A program made the position numbers and the translations under genes. The notes below the pieces were generated by a model that had not been told where the DNA came from, made no database searches, and was given only the letters and a program-made list of their open reading frames with translations. Of a stretch of 64,000 bases of DNA, positions 40,665-48,486 are shown piece by piece. The stretch lies in contig NZ_JACWCT010000138.1 of NCBI RefSeq assembly GCF_016613415.1, forward strand, positions 1 to 64,000, in the 5' to 3' direction. The stretch comes from Methylobacterium ajmalii (GTDB lineage: Bacteria; Pseudomonadota; Alphaproteobacteria; Rhizobiales; Beijerinckiaceae). Position 1 is the first letter of the stretch. Each line of letters begins with the position of its first letter.

Positions 40665-41165
40665 TCACGGCGCCAGGGATCGCACCATCACGGTCGCGCC
40701 GGCGCCGTAGCCCGCCGGCGCCGCGATCGGGACCGGCCGGAAGCCGTGCCGTTGCCAGAAGCCGGCGGCATCGCCGACCGCGACCAGCACCGCTTCGGGC
40801 AGGCCGCGCCGCGCGGCCTCGCCGAGCATCAGTCCGACGACCTCCCCGGCCGCCCCGTGCCCGCGCGCCTCCGGCAGCAGCGCCACGTCGTGGATGCACC
40901 AGGCTCCCGCGGGCACCGGCAGGGCGCCGAGCAGCGTGTCGAGGTCGGGTACCGAGCCCGACCGACAGGGGTGCCCGACGGCGTAGCCGACCGGGAGGTC
41001 GCCCGGCCCGGCGAGGGCGAGGCAGCCCTCCGGGCACAGGCGCAGGCGCTCGGCCATCACCGCATCGTCCTCCGGGTAGCCCGGATGGACGCGGGCCGCG
41101 ACCGCCGAGGCCGCCGGAAGGTCCGAGACCCGCATCGCACGCCAGCGCGGCGCCTGTGCACTCAA
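40665..41165 (-). CDS. GNAT-family N-acetyltransferase
   Basis: 166-aa acetyltransferase with the acetyl-CoA loop region IHDVALLPEARGHGAAGEVVGLML and the late FWQRHGFRPV strand. Substrate unknown. The frame begins with TTG at 41165, overlapping the previous gene's stop as TTGA; an ATG at 41135 (MRVSDLPAAS) also begins the domain well. Coupling to the PRC-barrel gene suggests one transcript. The following 244 bp lead to the ACIII operon on the same strand. Confidence 0.78.
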   Translation of the reverse strand: MSAQAPRWRAMRVSDLPAASAVAARVHPGYPEDDAVMAERLRLCPEGCLALAGPGDLPVGYAVGHPCRSGSVPDLDTLLGALPVPAGAWCIHDVALLPEARGHGAAGEVVGLMLGEAARRGLPEAVLVAVGDAAGFWQRHGFRPVPIAAPAGYGAGATVMVRSLAP

Positions 41166-41785
41166 CGGGCGGCCTCGTACCGGAATTCCGGCGCGGCCTG
41201 GAGCTGGGCCTTGGTCAGCCGGATCTCGGCTTCCGCCACCGTGGCGTCGGGCCCGGTCGCCAGCACGGTCGCGCGGCCGCGGGGTTCGGGCGCCGCGACG
41301 GTGCCGGTGGTGTCGTCGACCGTGCCGCTGCGCTTGGCCGGGACGGCGGCCAGCGCCTGGTCGGTCACCTTGGCGCCCGGCATGGTTTGCGGTCCGGCGC
41401 TCTGCGCGGCGGCCTCCCCCGGCGTCCGGTCCGGCGTGGTGTGGGACGGTGGCGCCTCCGCGGCCGCGCGGCCGGTGTTCCAGGCCAGCACGTCGAACGG
41501 CACGGCGACGGATTTCTGGCCGATGCCGAGGAAGCCGCCGACGCCGATCACCACCGCGCGCACCCTCCCGTCCTGGGACAGCAGCACGTCCTCGATCTCG
41601 CCGACCCGGACGTGGTCCTGGCCGATCACCTTGACGCCGACGAGCTTCGAGGCCCGCACGCTGCCGGCCTCGGGCCGGGTCAGGAAGCCGGCCGCCTCGG
41701 GCGCCGGCTGCTGGGCGAGGACCGGGAGGGCCAGCACCGCGACGAACGGAAGGGCGATCAGGGGCGCGAGGCGGCGGACGGGCAT
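41162..41785 (-). CDS. Exported PRC-barrel domain protein
   Basis: 207-aa protein with an N-terminal signal peptide (MPVRRLAPLIALPFVAVLALPVLAQ). One PRC-barrel covers about residues 45-105 (ASKLVGVKVIGQDHVRVGEIEDVLLSQDGRVRAVVIGVGGFLGIGQKSVAVPFDVL). The rest is Thr/Ala/Pro-rich with a final repeat-like RLTKAQLQAAPEFRYEAAR, a motif seen at the end of related Rhizobiales proteins. Role unknown, presumably periplasmic. The ATG at 41785 directly precedes the signal. Confidence 0.83.
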   Translation of the reverse strand: MPVRRLAPLIALPFVAVLALPVLAQQPAPEAAGFLTRPEAGSVRASKLVGVKVIGQDHVRVGEIEDVLLSQDGRVRAVVIGVGGFLGIGQKSVAVPFDVLAWNTGRAAAEAPPSHTTPDRTPGEAAAQSAGPQTMPGAKVTDQALAAVPAKRSGTVDDTTGTVAAPEPRGRATVLATGPDATVAEAEIRLTKAQLQAAPEFRYEAAR

Positions 41786-42161
41786 GGATAAGGTCTCCGG
41801 GAGGTCGCGGCGCGAAAAGAAGTCTGGGCTCGCAGGCTCAACGGGGCGGGAGCGTGACGGTTCACCGCGGAGTGCCGCCCCCTCGCGCAGTCCCGCCACC
41901 CAACGGACCAGGCGGGAAGCCAGCGTTCCCGGGACCTTTGTGCGCTGGCGCACACCGCCTGCCGGCGGTCGGGCGATGGCGAGTGACGATTATTGACATT
42001 CATCACTCGTCCGGTAGGTTGATGGACATGCGGCCGGGCCGGTCGCGATCTTCGGTTGAGCTCCGCCCCCTCGCTCCGCCGCAGACCGTCGACCGGCCCG
42101 GCCGTACCCGTTTCCGGCTCGCCCGCTTTACGCGGGCCGGCGTTTCTGGCACCGGCCCGTC
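41786..42161. other. intergenic region between divergent units
   Basis: 376 bp between the PRC-barrel gene and the small ORF at 42162. It contains a perfect TTGACA at 41993-41998 on the plus strand, with a poor -10 (TAGGTT) 16 bp later. Nothing else was recognised. Confidence 0.35.
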
Positions 42162-42311
42162 ATGTCGCTGCGCGCCTGCCTCGTCCTCGCCCTGCTCGCC
42201 GGCCTCGCCGGACTGTCCCTGCGCATCGCCGTACCGGTCACGCCGGTCGACCAGGATTACCGCGACGTGGTCGCCTTCTACCGTGCCATGCCGGCGGGCG
42301 CCGGGCACTGA
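42162..42311 (+). CDS. 49-aa putative membrane or secreted microprotein
   Basis: ATG at 42162 to TGA at 42309-42311 encodes MSLRACLVLALLAGLAGL..., one hydrophobic helix (about 4-24) followed by a short polar tail containing DQDYRDVVAFYRAMPAGAGH. The distribution is that of a signal-anchor microprotein rather than chance. The tail ends next to the PIG-L gene on the other strand (20 bp away). A TTGACA box lies 160 bp upstream. Not matched to any known family. Confidence 0.45.
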   Translation: MSLRACLVLALLAGLAGLSLRIAVPVTPVDQDYRDVVAFYRAMPAGAGH

Positions 42312-42330
42312 CGCCTCGCCCGATTCCTCA

Positions 42331-43149
42331 TCACCCGATGTCTCTGGCGGCCGCCGTCGCCAGTTCCCGGAACCGCGCCCCGTCCAGTCCCTCCGCTCCG
42401 TAGAGCAGGCGCCCGCCGTTCGGCAGGATGTCGAAGGCGTGGTCGGGCGCCTCGCGGAAGCGTTCGAGGGCGATAGGATAGCGGTTCAGGGCCTCGGCCT
42501 GGCTCGCATGGGCCGCGAACAAGGCGGCCTTGAAGGCGCAATCCTCCGGATCGAGGTGGAGCGCGATCGAGCGCCGCGGCGGCTCCGTCGGCAGGAAGCC
42601 GCCGGGCTCGGGCCCGTCGAGGCCGGCATGGCGAAACGTCATCTCGATCACCGCGAGACGCTCGGGCCCGAGGATCCGGCGGGCACCCGCCACCGCCAGC
42701 GCCACCGCGTCGTGGTCCGGGTGGCCGCCCTCGTAGGCGTGGGTCAGCGCCAGCGTGATGCCGCGTGCCGTGAACAGCGCGGCCAGGCGGCGGGCGAGCG
42801 CCGCGATCGCCCCGGCGACCTCGCCGTCGGGATAACCGAGGGCGACGCGCCGCTCCGGCGCGATGCCGGCGAGCGTCAGCGCCGCGTCGAGTTCCCGCGC
42901 CCGGGCGGCCGCGTAGGCGGCGGCGTCGGGGAAACCGGGCCGGACGCGGCCCCGGGGCGCGCCGTCGGTGACGTGGACCACGGTGAGCCCGGTCAGGCGC
43001 GGCAGCTGCGCGCCGCAGCCGATGCTCTCGTCGTCCGGGTGCGCGACCACCAGGGCGGCGGCCTCGGCCGGAACGGGCCCGCAGGCCGGGTGCGCCAGGG
43101 CGGCTAGGACGCGCTTGGCGGCCGGCGAGGTCGGGGCGATGGCCGTCAT
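42331..43149 (-). CDS. PIG-L family deacetylase
   Basis: 272-aa zinc-dependent de-N-acetylase of the PIG-L/LmbE family, acting on N-acetylglucosaminyl or similar amides. Zinc and catalytic motifs are VVAHPDDESIGCG (about residues 34-46) and GGHPDHDAV (about 140-148). The YPDGEVAGAIAALARRL segment is also typical. In methylobacteria such genes often belong to polysaccharide or glycolipid loci, but no glycosyltransferase is adjacent here. The ATG at 43149 is the first start in frame near the domain. Confidence 0.87.
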   Translation of the reverse strand: MTAIAPTSPAAKRVLAALAHPACGPVPAEAAALVVAHPDDESIGCGAQLPRLTGLTVVHVTDGAPRGRVRPGFPDAAAYAAARARELDAALTLAGIAPERRVALGYPDGEVAGAIAALARRLAALFTARGITLALTHAYEGGHPDHDAVALAVAGARRILGPERLAVIEMTFRHAGLDGPEPGGFLPTEPPRRSIALHLDPEDCAFKAALFAAHASQAEALNRYPIALERFREAPDHAFDILPNGGRLLYGAEGLDGARFRELATAAARDIG

Positions 43150-43691
43150 CGGATCAGATCGCCGGTCGCGGCCCGCGGGCCGGACCGCGCCGGACCATCC
43201 CGGCATCGCGCCGCACCATGGCGGAAACCGTCTCCGCCCGCGGCGGCCGGGCGGGGCGGGGGGCGAGGCCCCGGTACCGAGGGTTGGAGCAGAAGGTCAC
43301 GGTCATGTCGAACTCCGCCAGGGGCTCCGTCGTCCGGTCGAGGCCGCCACCGGCATCGGGCCGGGGAGACGTCGCCCCCGGGCCGCCGGATCCAGGCCGC
43401 CGCCTCGCCGGGGCGCGCGATCCTGATTAAGCCAAGCACGGGCGCAGGCCCAGGGCCCGGCGCAGCCCCGACCGTTCACCGCGACGCCTGACGCACCGGA
43501 GGTAGGGTCGCGCCGCAAAGCATTCCGAAGAACAGCCGGTTATCCCTGCGGCGTGACGGTCACGCAGACCCCGCTTGTGCGGCGACGCCTTGACGGCACT
43601 GCCGCACCTGCGAGATGACCCATCCCAAACCGCGACGCGCGTCGACCGCGAGACGCGACACCGTCGGAAAGACCGCAGGATCCCTGGCACG
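43150..43691. other. long intergenic region before fpr
   Basis: 542 bp between PIG-L and fpr starts, which diverge. Open frames here are Arg/Pro/Gly-rich and lack protein-like features. A 15-bp odd palindrome at 43551-43565 is the only structure recognised. Confidence 0.4.
43551..43565 (+). promoter_or_regulatory. odd palindrome upstream of fpr
   Basis: GCGTGAC-G-GTCACGC is a perfect inverted repeat, 126 bp before the fpr ATG. Ferredoxin-NADP reductase genes are often redox-regulated, so an operator is possible; the factor is unknown. Confidence 0.3.
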
Positions 43692-44465
43692 ATGAGCAAC
43701 TTCAACGAGGAGCGCGTTCTGGCCGTCCATCACTGGACGGATTCGCTCTTCAGCTTCCGCACCACCCGCGACCCGTCGTTCCGCTTCCGCAACGGCGAGT
43801 TCACGATGATCGGCCTCAAGGGCGAGGGCAAGCCGCTCCTGCGCGCGTACAGCGTGGTGAGCGCCAACTACGAGGACGAGCTGGAGTTCTTCTCCATCAA
43901 GGTGCCGAACGGCCCGCTCACCTCGAAGCTGCAGCACCTCAAGGTCGGCGACCCGATCGTGGTCAGCCGCAAGGCCACCGGCACCCTGGTGCTCGACAAC
44001 CTGATGCCCGGCCGCCACCTCTACCTGCTCGGCACCGGCACCGGCCTGGCGCCGTTCCTGGCGATCATCAAGGACCCGGAGACCTACGAGCGCTTCGAGA
44101 AGGTGATCCTGGTCCATGGCTGCCGCCAGGTCCAGGAGCTGGCCTACGGCGAGACGATCACCGAGACGCTGCCCCAGCACGAGCTGATCGGCGAGATGGT
44201 CCGCGACCAGCTGATCTACTACCCGACCGTCACGCGCGAGCCGTTCCGCAACCGCGGCCGCATCACCGACCTGATGACCTCGGGCAAGCTCTTCTCCGAT
44301 ATCGGCCTGCCGACGATGACGAAGGAGGCCGACCGCTTCATGCTCTGCGGCAGCCCCGACATGATCCGCGACACCCGCGACCTCCTGTCGGAGGCCGGCT
44401 ACGTCGAGGGCAACCACGGCGAGGCCGGCCACTACGTCATCGAGAAGGCCTTCGTCGAGAAGTAG
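43692..44465 (+). CDS. fpr: Ferredoxin--NADP(+) reductase
   Basis: 257-aa FAD enzyme that moves electrons between NADPH and ferredoxin or flavodoxin, used in oxidative-stress defence and Fe-S assembly. FAD-binding parts are FRNGEFTMIGL, LLRAYSVVSANYEDELEFFSIKVPNGPLTSKLQ; the NADP-binding part begins LYLLGTGTGLAPFLAII and includes VHGCRQVQELAY and FMLCGSPDM. The C-terminal VEGNHGEAGHYVIEKAFVEK is the alphaproteobacterial Fpr type. The ATG at 43692 is family-standard. A racemase gene follows 36 bp downstream. Confidence 0.96.
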   Translation: MSNFNEERVLAVHHWTDSLFSFRTTRDPSFRFRNGEFTMIGLKGEGKPLLRAYSVVSANYEDELEFFSIKVPNGPLTSKLQHLKVGDPIVVSRKATGTLVLDNLMPGRHLYLLGTGTGLAPFLAIIKDPETYERFEKVILVHGCRQVQELAYGETITETLPQHELIGEMVRDQLIYYPTVTREPFRNRGRITDLMTSGKLFSDIGLPTMTKEADRFMLCGSPDMIRDTRDLLSEAGYVEGNHGEAGHYVIEKAFVEK

Positions 44466-44501
44466 CGGCGTGCTACGCGGGATGCGCCGGGAGACCGACC
44501 G

Positions 44502-45224
44502 TTGCGCATCCTGCTGATCAACCCCAACACCACGCCGTCCGTGACCGAGCAGGCGGCGGCGCATGTCCGGCGCCTGGTCGCGGCCGAGATCGTGACGGCG
44601 ACCGGGCGGTTCGGCGCCCGCTACATCGCGAGCCGCGCCGCCGCGGCCATCGCCGGGCATGCCGCCCTCGACGCGCTCGCCGCGAACGTCACGGGCTGCG
44701 ACGCGGTCTACCTCGCCTGCTTCGGCGATCCGGGGCTGCTCGCCCTCAAGGAAGTCTCGCCGGTGCCCGTCATCGGCATGGCGGAGGGGGCGCTCCACCT
44801 CGCCTGCACCCGGGGGCGGCGCATCGGCATCGTCACCGGCGGCGTCCTGTGGAAGCCGATGCTGACCGAGTTCGTCGCGATGCTCGGCCTCACCGAGCGC
44901 CTCGCCGGCATCCGCACCGTGGCGCCCACCGGCGGCGAGATCGCCCGGAACCCCGATGCCGCCCTCGACCGCCTGGCCGCCGCCTGCCGCGACTGCGCCG
45001 AGATCGACGGCGCCGACGTCGTGGTGCTCGGCGGCGCGGCGCTGGCCGGCCTCGCCGAGCAGGTGCAGCCCCGGGTCGCCGTCCCGGTGATCTGCTCGGT
45101 CGAGGCCGGGGCGCGGGCGGTGATCGCCGCCGCGGGCCTCGCCGGGGCGCGGCCGGTGCTGCCCGCGACCGAGAGCGTCGGGCTGTCGGACGAACTGGCG
45201 CGGATGCTGCGCGCCGAAGGCTGA
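44502..45224 (+). CDS. Aspartate/glutamate/hydantoin racemase family protein
   Basis: 240-aa two-cysteine racemase. It starts RILLINPNTTPSVTE, the signature of hydantoin/allantoin racemase relatives, and has the catalytic Cys73 in YLACFGDPGL and Cys198 in VPVICSVEAGA. Function is stereo-inversion of an alpha carbon in an amino-acid or hydantoin derivative; substrate unknown. It starts with TTG at 44502, 36 bp after fpr, since no ATG lies near the conserved N-terminus. The stop is followed by a copy of the dispersed repeat. Confidence 0.83.
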   Translation: MRILLINPNTTPSVTEQAAAHVRRLVAAEIVTATGRFGARYIASRAAAAIAGHAALDALAANVTGCDAVYLACFGDPGLLALKEVSPVPVIGMAEGALHLACTRGRRIGIVTGGVLWKPMLTEFVAMLGLTERLAGIRTVAPTGGEIARNPDAALDRLAAACRDCAEIDGADVVVLGGAALAGLAEQVQPRVAVPVICSVEAGARAVIAAAGLAGARPVLPATESVGLSDELARMLRAEG

Positions 45225-45238
45225 GGGGTAAGGCGCGC

Positions 45239-45341
45239 TAGAGCATTTTCCGACGAAACGGAAACCGGTTCGTCGCAGAAAATGCGCCAAAACAAAGACT
45301 TAGAGAGCTTCGCGATTGCAACGCGATCGTGAAGTGCTCCA
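45239..45341 (+). repeat. dispersed two-hairpin repeat, copy 1
   Basis: About 103 bp starting TAGAGCATTTTCCGACG and ending GTGCTCCA. A second copy with the same order of blocks lies at 61279-61382. Each copy consists of two imperfect hairpins (CATTTTC..GACGAA with TTCGTC..GAAAATG; then GAGC..TTCGCGAT with ATCGTGAAG..GCTC). It is less GC-rich than the surroundings. Such elements are recalled as common in Rhizobiales genomes; mobility is unproven. Confidence 0.75.
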
Positions 45342-45468
45342 GTGCGGAAAGACGGCGCGTCCGACGACCGGCAGCCGGTTGCCAAACGCCCTCCGACCTG
45401 ACAGGTTGTGCACAAATAAATAGCGACGCGGTAGATACGCGAAGCCTCGCACCTCCAGGGAGGACCCG

Positions 45469-45885
45469 ATGTCGACCGATGCCAACAAGGATCTGGCGCG
45501 CGCCTATTTCGCCGCCTTCCTCGCCCGCGACGAGGCCTGGTGGCAGCGCCACATCGCCCCCGACTTCGTCCGCCACGATCCCGGCCTCGATTTCGCGGTG
45601 CGCGGCCCCGAGGGCGTGCGCCGGCTCGGCGAGGTGCTGCATGGCGGCGTCACCGGGATGGCCCTGCCGATCGACGAGGTGATCGCCGAGGGCGACAAGG
45701 TGCTGGTGCGGCTGCGCTTCCAGGGGCGCCATACCGGCGACCTGATGGGGCTGGCTCCCAGCGGCCACGCGATCGACATCGCCGTGATGGACCTGTTTCG
45801 CATCGTCGACGGGCGCCTGGTCGAGCATTGGGCGCTGCTCGACAATCTCGGGCTCCTGAAGCAGGTCGGCGCCCTCCCGGCCTGA
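45469..45885 (+). CDS. SnoaL-like / ester cyclase-type protein
   Basis: 138-aa small alpha+beta barrel protein of the NTF2-like superfamily. Family marks are DLARAYFAAFLARDEAWWQRHIAPDFVRHDPGL, then GPEGVRRLGEVLHGG and the strand set DKVLVRLRFQGRHTGD...IAVMDLFRIVDGRLVEHWALLD. Such proteins range from polyketide cyclases to non-enzymatic binding proteins, so no reaction is assigned. AGGGAGG lies 6-8 nt before the ATG. The GST-like gene follows 32 bp later on the same strand. Confidence 0.82.
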   Translation: MSTDANKDLARAYFAAFLARDEAWWQRHIAPDFVRHDPGLDFAVRGPEGVRRLGEVLHGGVTGMALPIDEVIAEGDKVLVRLRFQGRHTGDLMGLAPSGHAIDIAVMDLFRIVDGRLVEHWALLDNLGLLKQVGALPA

Positions 45886-45917
45886 TCCTCTCCACGCCGC
45901 CCGCCGGGAGATTCCGC

Positions 45918-46850
45918 ATGTCCGCGCCGCAGATCGTCCTGCACCACTACGCCTTCTCGCCCTACGCGGAAAAAGTCCGCCTCGCCCTCGGCCTGAAGGG
46001 CCTCCACTGGGGCTCGGTCGACATCGCGATGATGCCGCCGCGCCCGCTGCTCGATCCGCTCACCGGCGGCTATCGGCGCGTGCCGGTGCTGCAGGTCGGG
46101 GCCGACATCTACTGCGACACCCACGCGATCCTGCCCGCCCTCGAGCGGCTGCACCCGGAGCCGAGCCTGTATCCGGGCCTCGGGCCGGCGCTCGCCGAGG
46201 GCCTGTCCTTCGGCCTGGAGCGCGATCTCTGGCTCGCGGCGATCGGCGTCACGGTGCATTTCGCCGGCGACCTGCCCGCACCCTTCCTGCGCGACCGCAA
46301 GGACGATTACCTCTACGTCGACATCGGCCACGCGGCGATGGAGCCGGATTTCCCCCGCAACGCCCAGCGGGTCGCGGCCTGGACCGGGTGGCTTGCCGAA
46401 GCCTTGTCGGACGGGCGCCGCTTCATCGGCGGGGACCGGGCCGGCGCCGTGGACCTCGCGCATTACCACCTGCTCTGGCTGATGCGCGGCGGCGAGCGGG
46501 CCGGCGCGGTCGACGGGCTGCTCGGGTTGTCCCCGCTCCAAGGGTGGATCGAGCGGGTCGCGAGCCTCGGGCACGGCCGTCCGGTGCCGATGAGCGCCGA
46601 GGCGGCGCTCGATGCCGCGCGCGACGCCGAGCCCGCCCCGGTCGAGCCGGTGAACGCGGTGCCGGCGCTGATCGCGGCCGCCCCCGGCGACACCGTGACG
46701 GTGACGCCGGACGACTTCGCCCGCGTGCCGGTGGAGGGACGGCTCGTCGCGGTCGATGCGGGCCGCATCGTCATCCGCCGCGACGAGGCCCGGGTGGGGG
46801 CGCTGCACCTGCACTTCCCGCGGGCCGGGTTCACGATCGCGAAGGGCTGA
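45918..46850 (+). CDS. Glutathione S-transferase N-domain protein with extra C-terminal domain
   Basis: 310-aa protein. Residues 5-80 form a thioredoxin-like GST domain (HHYAFSPYAEKVRLALGLKGLHWGSVDI, GGYRRVPVLQVGADIYCDTHAIL). The middle 90-225 is helical GST C-domain. Residues 250-310 (VNAVPALIAAAPGDTVTVTPDDFARVPVEGRLVAVDAGRIVIRRDEARVGALHLHFPRAGFTI) form an added beta-rich tail seen in a subset of proteobacterial GST relatives. The substrate is unknown. Probably co-transcribed with the SnoaL-like gene upstream. Confidence 0.83.
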   Translation: MSAPQIVLHHYAFSPYAEKVRLALGLKGLHWGSVDIAMMPPRPLLDPLTGGYRRVPVLQVGADIYCDTHAILPALERLHPEPSLYPGLGPALAEGLSFGLERDLWLAAIGVTVHFAGDLPAPFLRDRKDDYLYVDIGHAAMEPDFPRNAQRVAAWTGWLAEALSDGRRFIGGDRAGAVDLAHYHLLWLMRGGERAGAVDGLLGLSPLQGWIERVASLGHGRPVPMSAEAALDAARDAEPAPVEPVNAVPALIAAAPGDTVTVTPDDFARVPVEGRLVAVDAGRIVIRRDEARVGALHLHFPRAGFTIAKG

Positions 46851-46974
46851 TCGGAACGGGCGGGGCGGAGCCGGCGGACATCCCGGAACCGGCCCGCTTG
46901 TGTCCATGCGGGCGGCCCCCGGTCTTTTTCTCGTTCGTGACAGAACCGAACGGCCGGCGCCGCGTTACGCGGCC

Positions 46975-47427
46975 ATGGCCGACCCTCGCCGCCAGGCTTC
47001 CCCGACCACCGAGCTGATCACCCGGCTGATGCGCGTCGTGCGCACCTGCCCGGAGGCGACGGCGGACATCCTCGAACTCGTCCTGCTGGTGAGCCAGATC
47101 GAGGCAATACCGGTGGTCGACCGCGACTACCGCGACGCCAGGCGGGTGATCGCGCGGCTGCGCAACCCGCTCTGGGACATGACGCCGGACCAGCGCCGGG
47201 TGCTGAAACAGGCCTCCGACACGATCCGCGACGCCTGCCGCCTGCGCGAGAGCGACATCCCGTCCGACCCGATCGGCGATGCGGGCGAGCGCGCGAGGAT
47301 CGAGCGCGGCCTCGCCTCGGCCCTTGCCGGAGAGTTCACCCCGACGCAGATCGCCCGGGTGACCGGCGCGACCCTGGCGGTGCTCCAGGCCGCGACGGGC
47401 GACGGATCCGAGGAGGGGGCAGGATGA
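46975..47427 (+). CDS. Hypothetical helical protein
   Basis: 150-aa soluble, mostly helical protein without a recognised family. Features: a Thr/Leu-rich start (TTELITRLMRVVRTCPEATADILELVLLVSQIE), then a charged helical region rich in Arg and Asp. The ATG at 46975 is preceded by no strong ribosome site. Its stop overlaps the start of a 34-codon ORF (ATGA), implying that the two are made together. Confidence 0.65.
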   Translation: MADPRRQASPTTELITRLMRVVRTCPEATADILELVLLVSQIEAIPVVDRDYRDARRVIARLRNPLWDMTPDQRRVLKQASDTIRDACRLRESDIPSDPIGDAGERARIERGLASALAGEFTPTQIARVTGATLAVLQAATGDGSEEGAG

Positions 47428-47528
47428 TCGGCGACTATCCGGTCGAGGGACGGGGCTACTGGATCTGGCTCGGCGGCGTGGCCCTGCTCGGGTTGTTCAA
47501 CCTGTTCGTGATGCTGGTCCTGCACTGA
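47424..47528 (+). CDS. 34-aa single-helix membrane microprotein
   Basis: ATG at 47424 overlaps the preceding gene's TGA. The product has a short polar start (MIGDYPVEGRGY) and one hydrophobic helix (WIWLGGVALLGLFNLFVMLVL) to the end. The coupling and the clean helix make chance unlikely. It could anchor the 150-aa partner at the membrane (inference). Confidence 0.6.
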   Translation: MIGDYPVEGRGYWIWLGGVALLGLFNLFVMLVLH

Positions 47529-47672
47529 GGCTCCGGCACTGGCGGCGCAGGTTTCGGGCGTGTTTCCGTCCGGAGGGCGGTTTCCTTCGCGGAACCCGCC
47601 CGGCGGGCCTCGACGGCGACCGGCCCGCTCCCCACATGCGGCCGGCACATCCCTCGGAGAGCTTGAGAGCCC

Positions 47673-48140
47673 ATGACCAGCCCCTTCCGCCCGACCCTGG
47701 CGCTCGTCGTCCTGATGGCCGCAGGGCCCGTGCTGGCTGCCGGCCCCGCATTGGCGCAAGCCGCCAAGGTCCGCGAGCACTCCGTCGCCTCCGGCAAGCA
47801 GGTCCGCCTGGTGATGGTGCCCAACCTGAAGAAGGATTGCTCGCTCGGGCCCCAGCCCGAGCTGAAGGTGACGAGCCCGCCGAAGAACGGCGCCCTGATC
47901 CAGCGGGCCGGCAAGGTGAAGACCCCCGCCACCTACCGCTGCCCGAACGCCGACGCCAACGTCCAGGCCCTGTTCTACGAGAGCAAGGCCGGCTTCACCG
48001 GCACCGACGAGGTCACGGTCGAGATCAAGGGCACCGACGGCAATGTCAGCACCCAGACGATCAAGCTGACGGTGGGCGGCAAGGATGCGCCGAAGGACGG
48101 GGCCAAGGACGGCGCCAAAAAGGACACAACCGACCTCTGA
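47673..48140 (+). CDS. Exported Ig-like/cadherin-like small protein
   Basis: 155-aa protein with a signal peptide (about 1-29, ending LAQA). The rest is a beta-rich domain with two Cys residues (KKDCSLGP, YRCPNADANVQALFY) that could form a disulphide; PPKNGALIQ...FTGTDEVTVEIKGTDGNVSTQTIKLTV resembles tandem-Ig or cadherin-like folds. A Lys/Asp/Gly tail (KDAPKDGAKDGAKKD) is a short repeat. No function assigned. The ATG at 47673 follows a ribosome site of moderate quality. Confidence 0.72.
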   Translation: MTSPFRPTLALVVLMAAGPVLAAGPALAQAAKVREHSVASGKQVRLVMVPNLKKDCSLGPQPELKVTSPPKNGALIQRAGKVKTPATYRCPNADANVQALFYESKAGFTGTDEVTVEIKGTDGNVSTQTIKLTVGGKDAPKDGAKDGAKKDTTDL

Positions 48141-48486
48141 CGACCGGCCCCGCACCGAGGAGCCGAAACGAATCCGGAACGTCGCCCGCGCGGGCGGCGT
48201 TCCCCTCACGTCCCGCGGAGCGCCGGGCGGCGCCTCGGGGGGTGTGGAAAAACTGGAACAGGCGTGTCCTTTACGGCACAGGCCCGGCCGATGCCCGGCT
48301 TTCGCATTGGCAGGCTTGCGACTTTCCCGTTCGTCAGGGCCGGCGCCTTGCCCGCAGCCGGCCTGCATACAGCGTTCCCGCCGCCTCCGCACCCCTCCCT
48401 GCGTCGCCGCGCTGCGACAAACATGGGGATATCGATTGCATCCGAGGCGGGACAGGATGATCCTGGCGATGTCGTGAGGGTCCGGA
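48141..48486. other. intergenic region before prkA
   Basis: 346 bp with slightly lower G+C than the genes. Expected to hold the prkA promoter; no sigma-54, EcfG or standard sigma-70 boxes were convincing. Confidence 0.35.

Noticed and set aside
43146..43439. 97-codon minus-strand frame and a 50-codon frame (ATG at 43306) upstream of the PIG-L gene
   Set aside because: Arg/Pro/Gly-rich with no helix or signal pattern and no convincing ribosome site; not supported as a gene.
48270..48330. possible sigma-54 or EcfG promoter before prkA
   Set aside because: TGGCAGGCTTGC has a GG-to-GC gap of 7 nt rather than 10, and GGAAC near 48254 has no CGTT at 16-17 bp.
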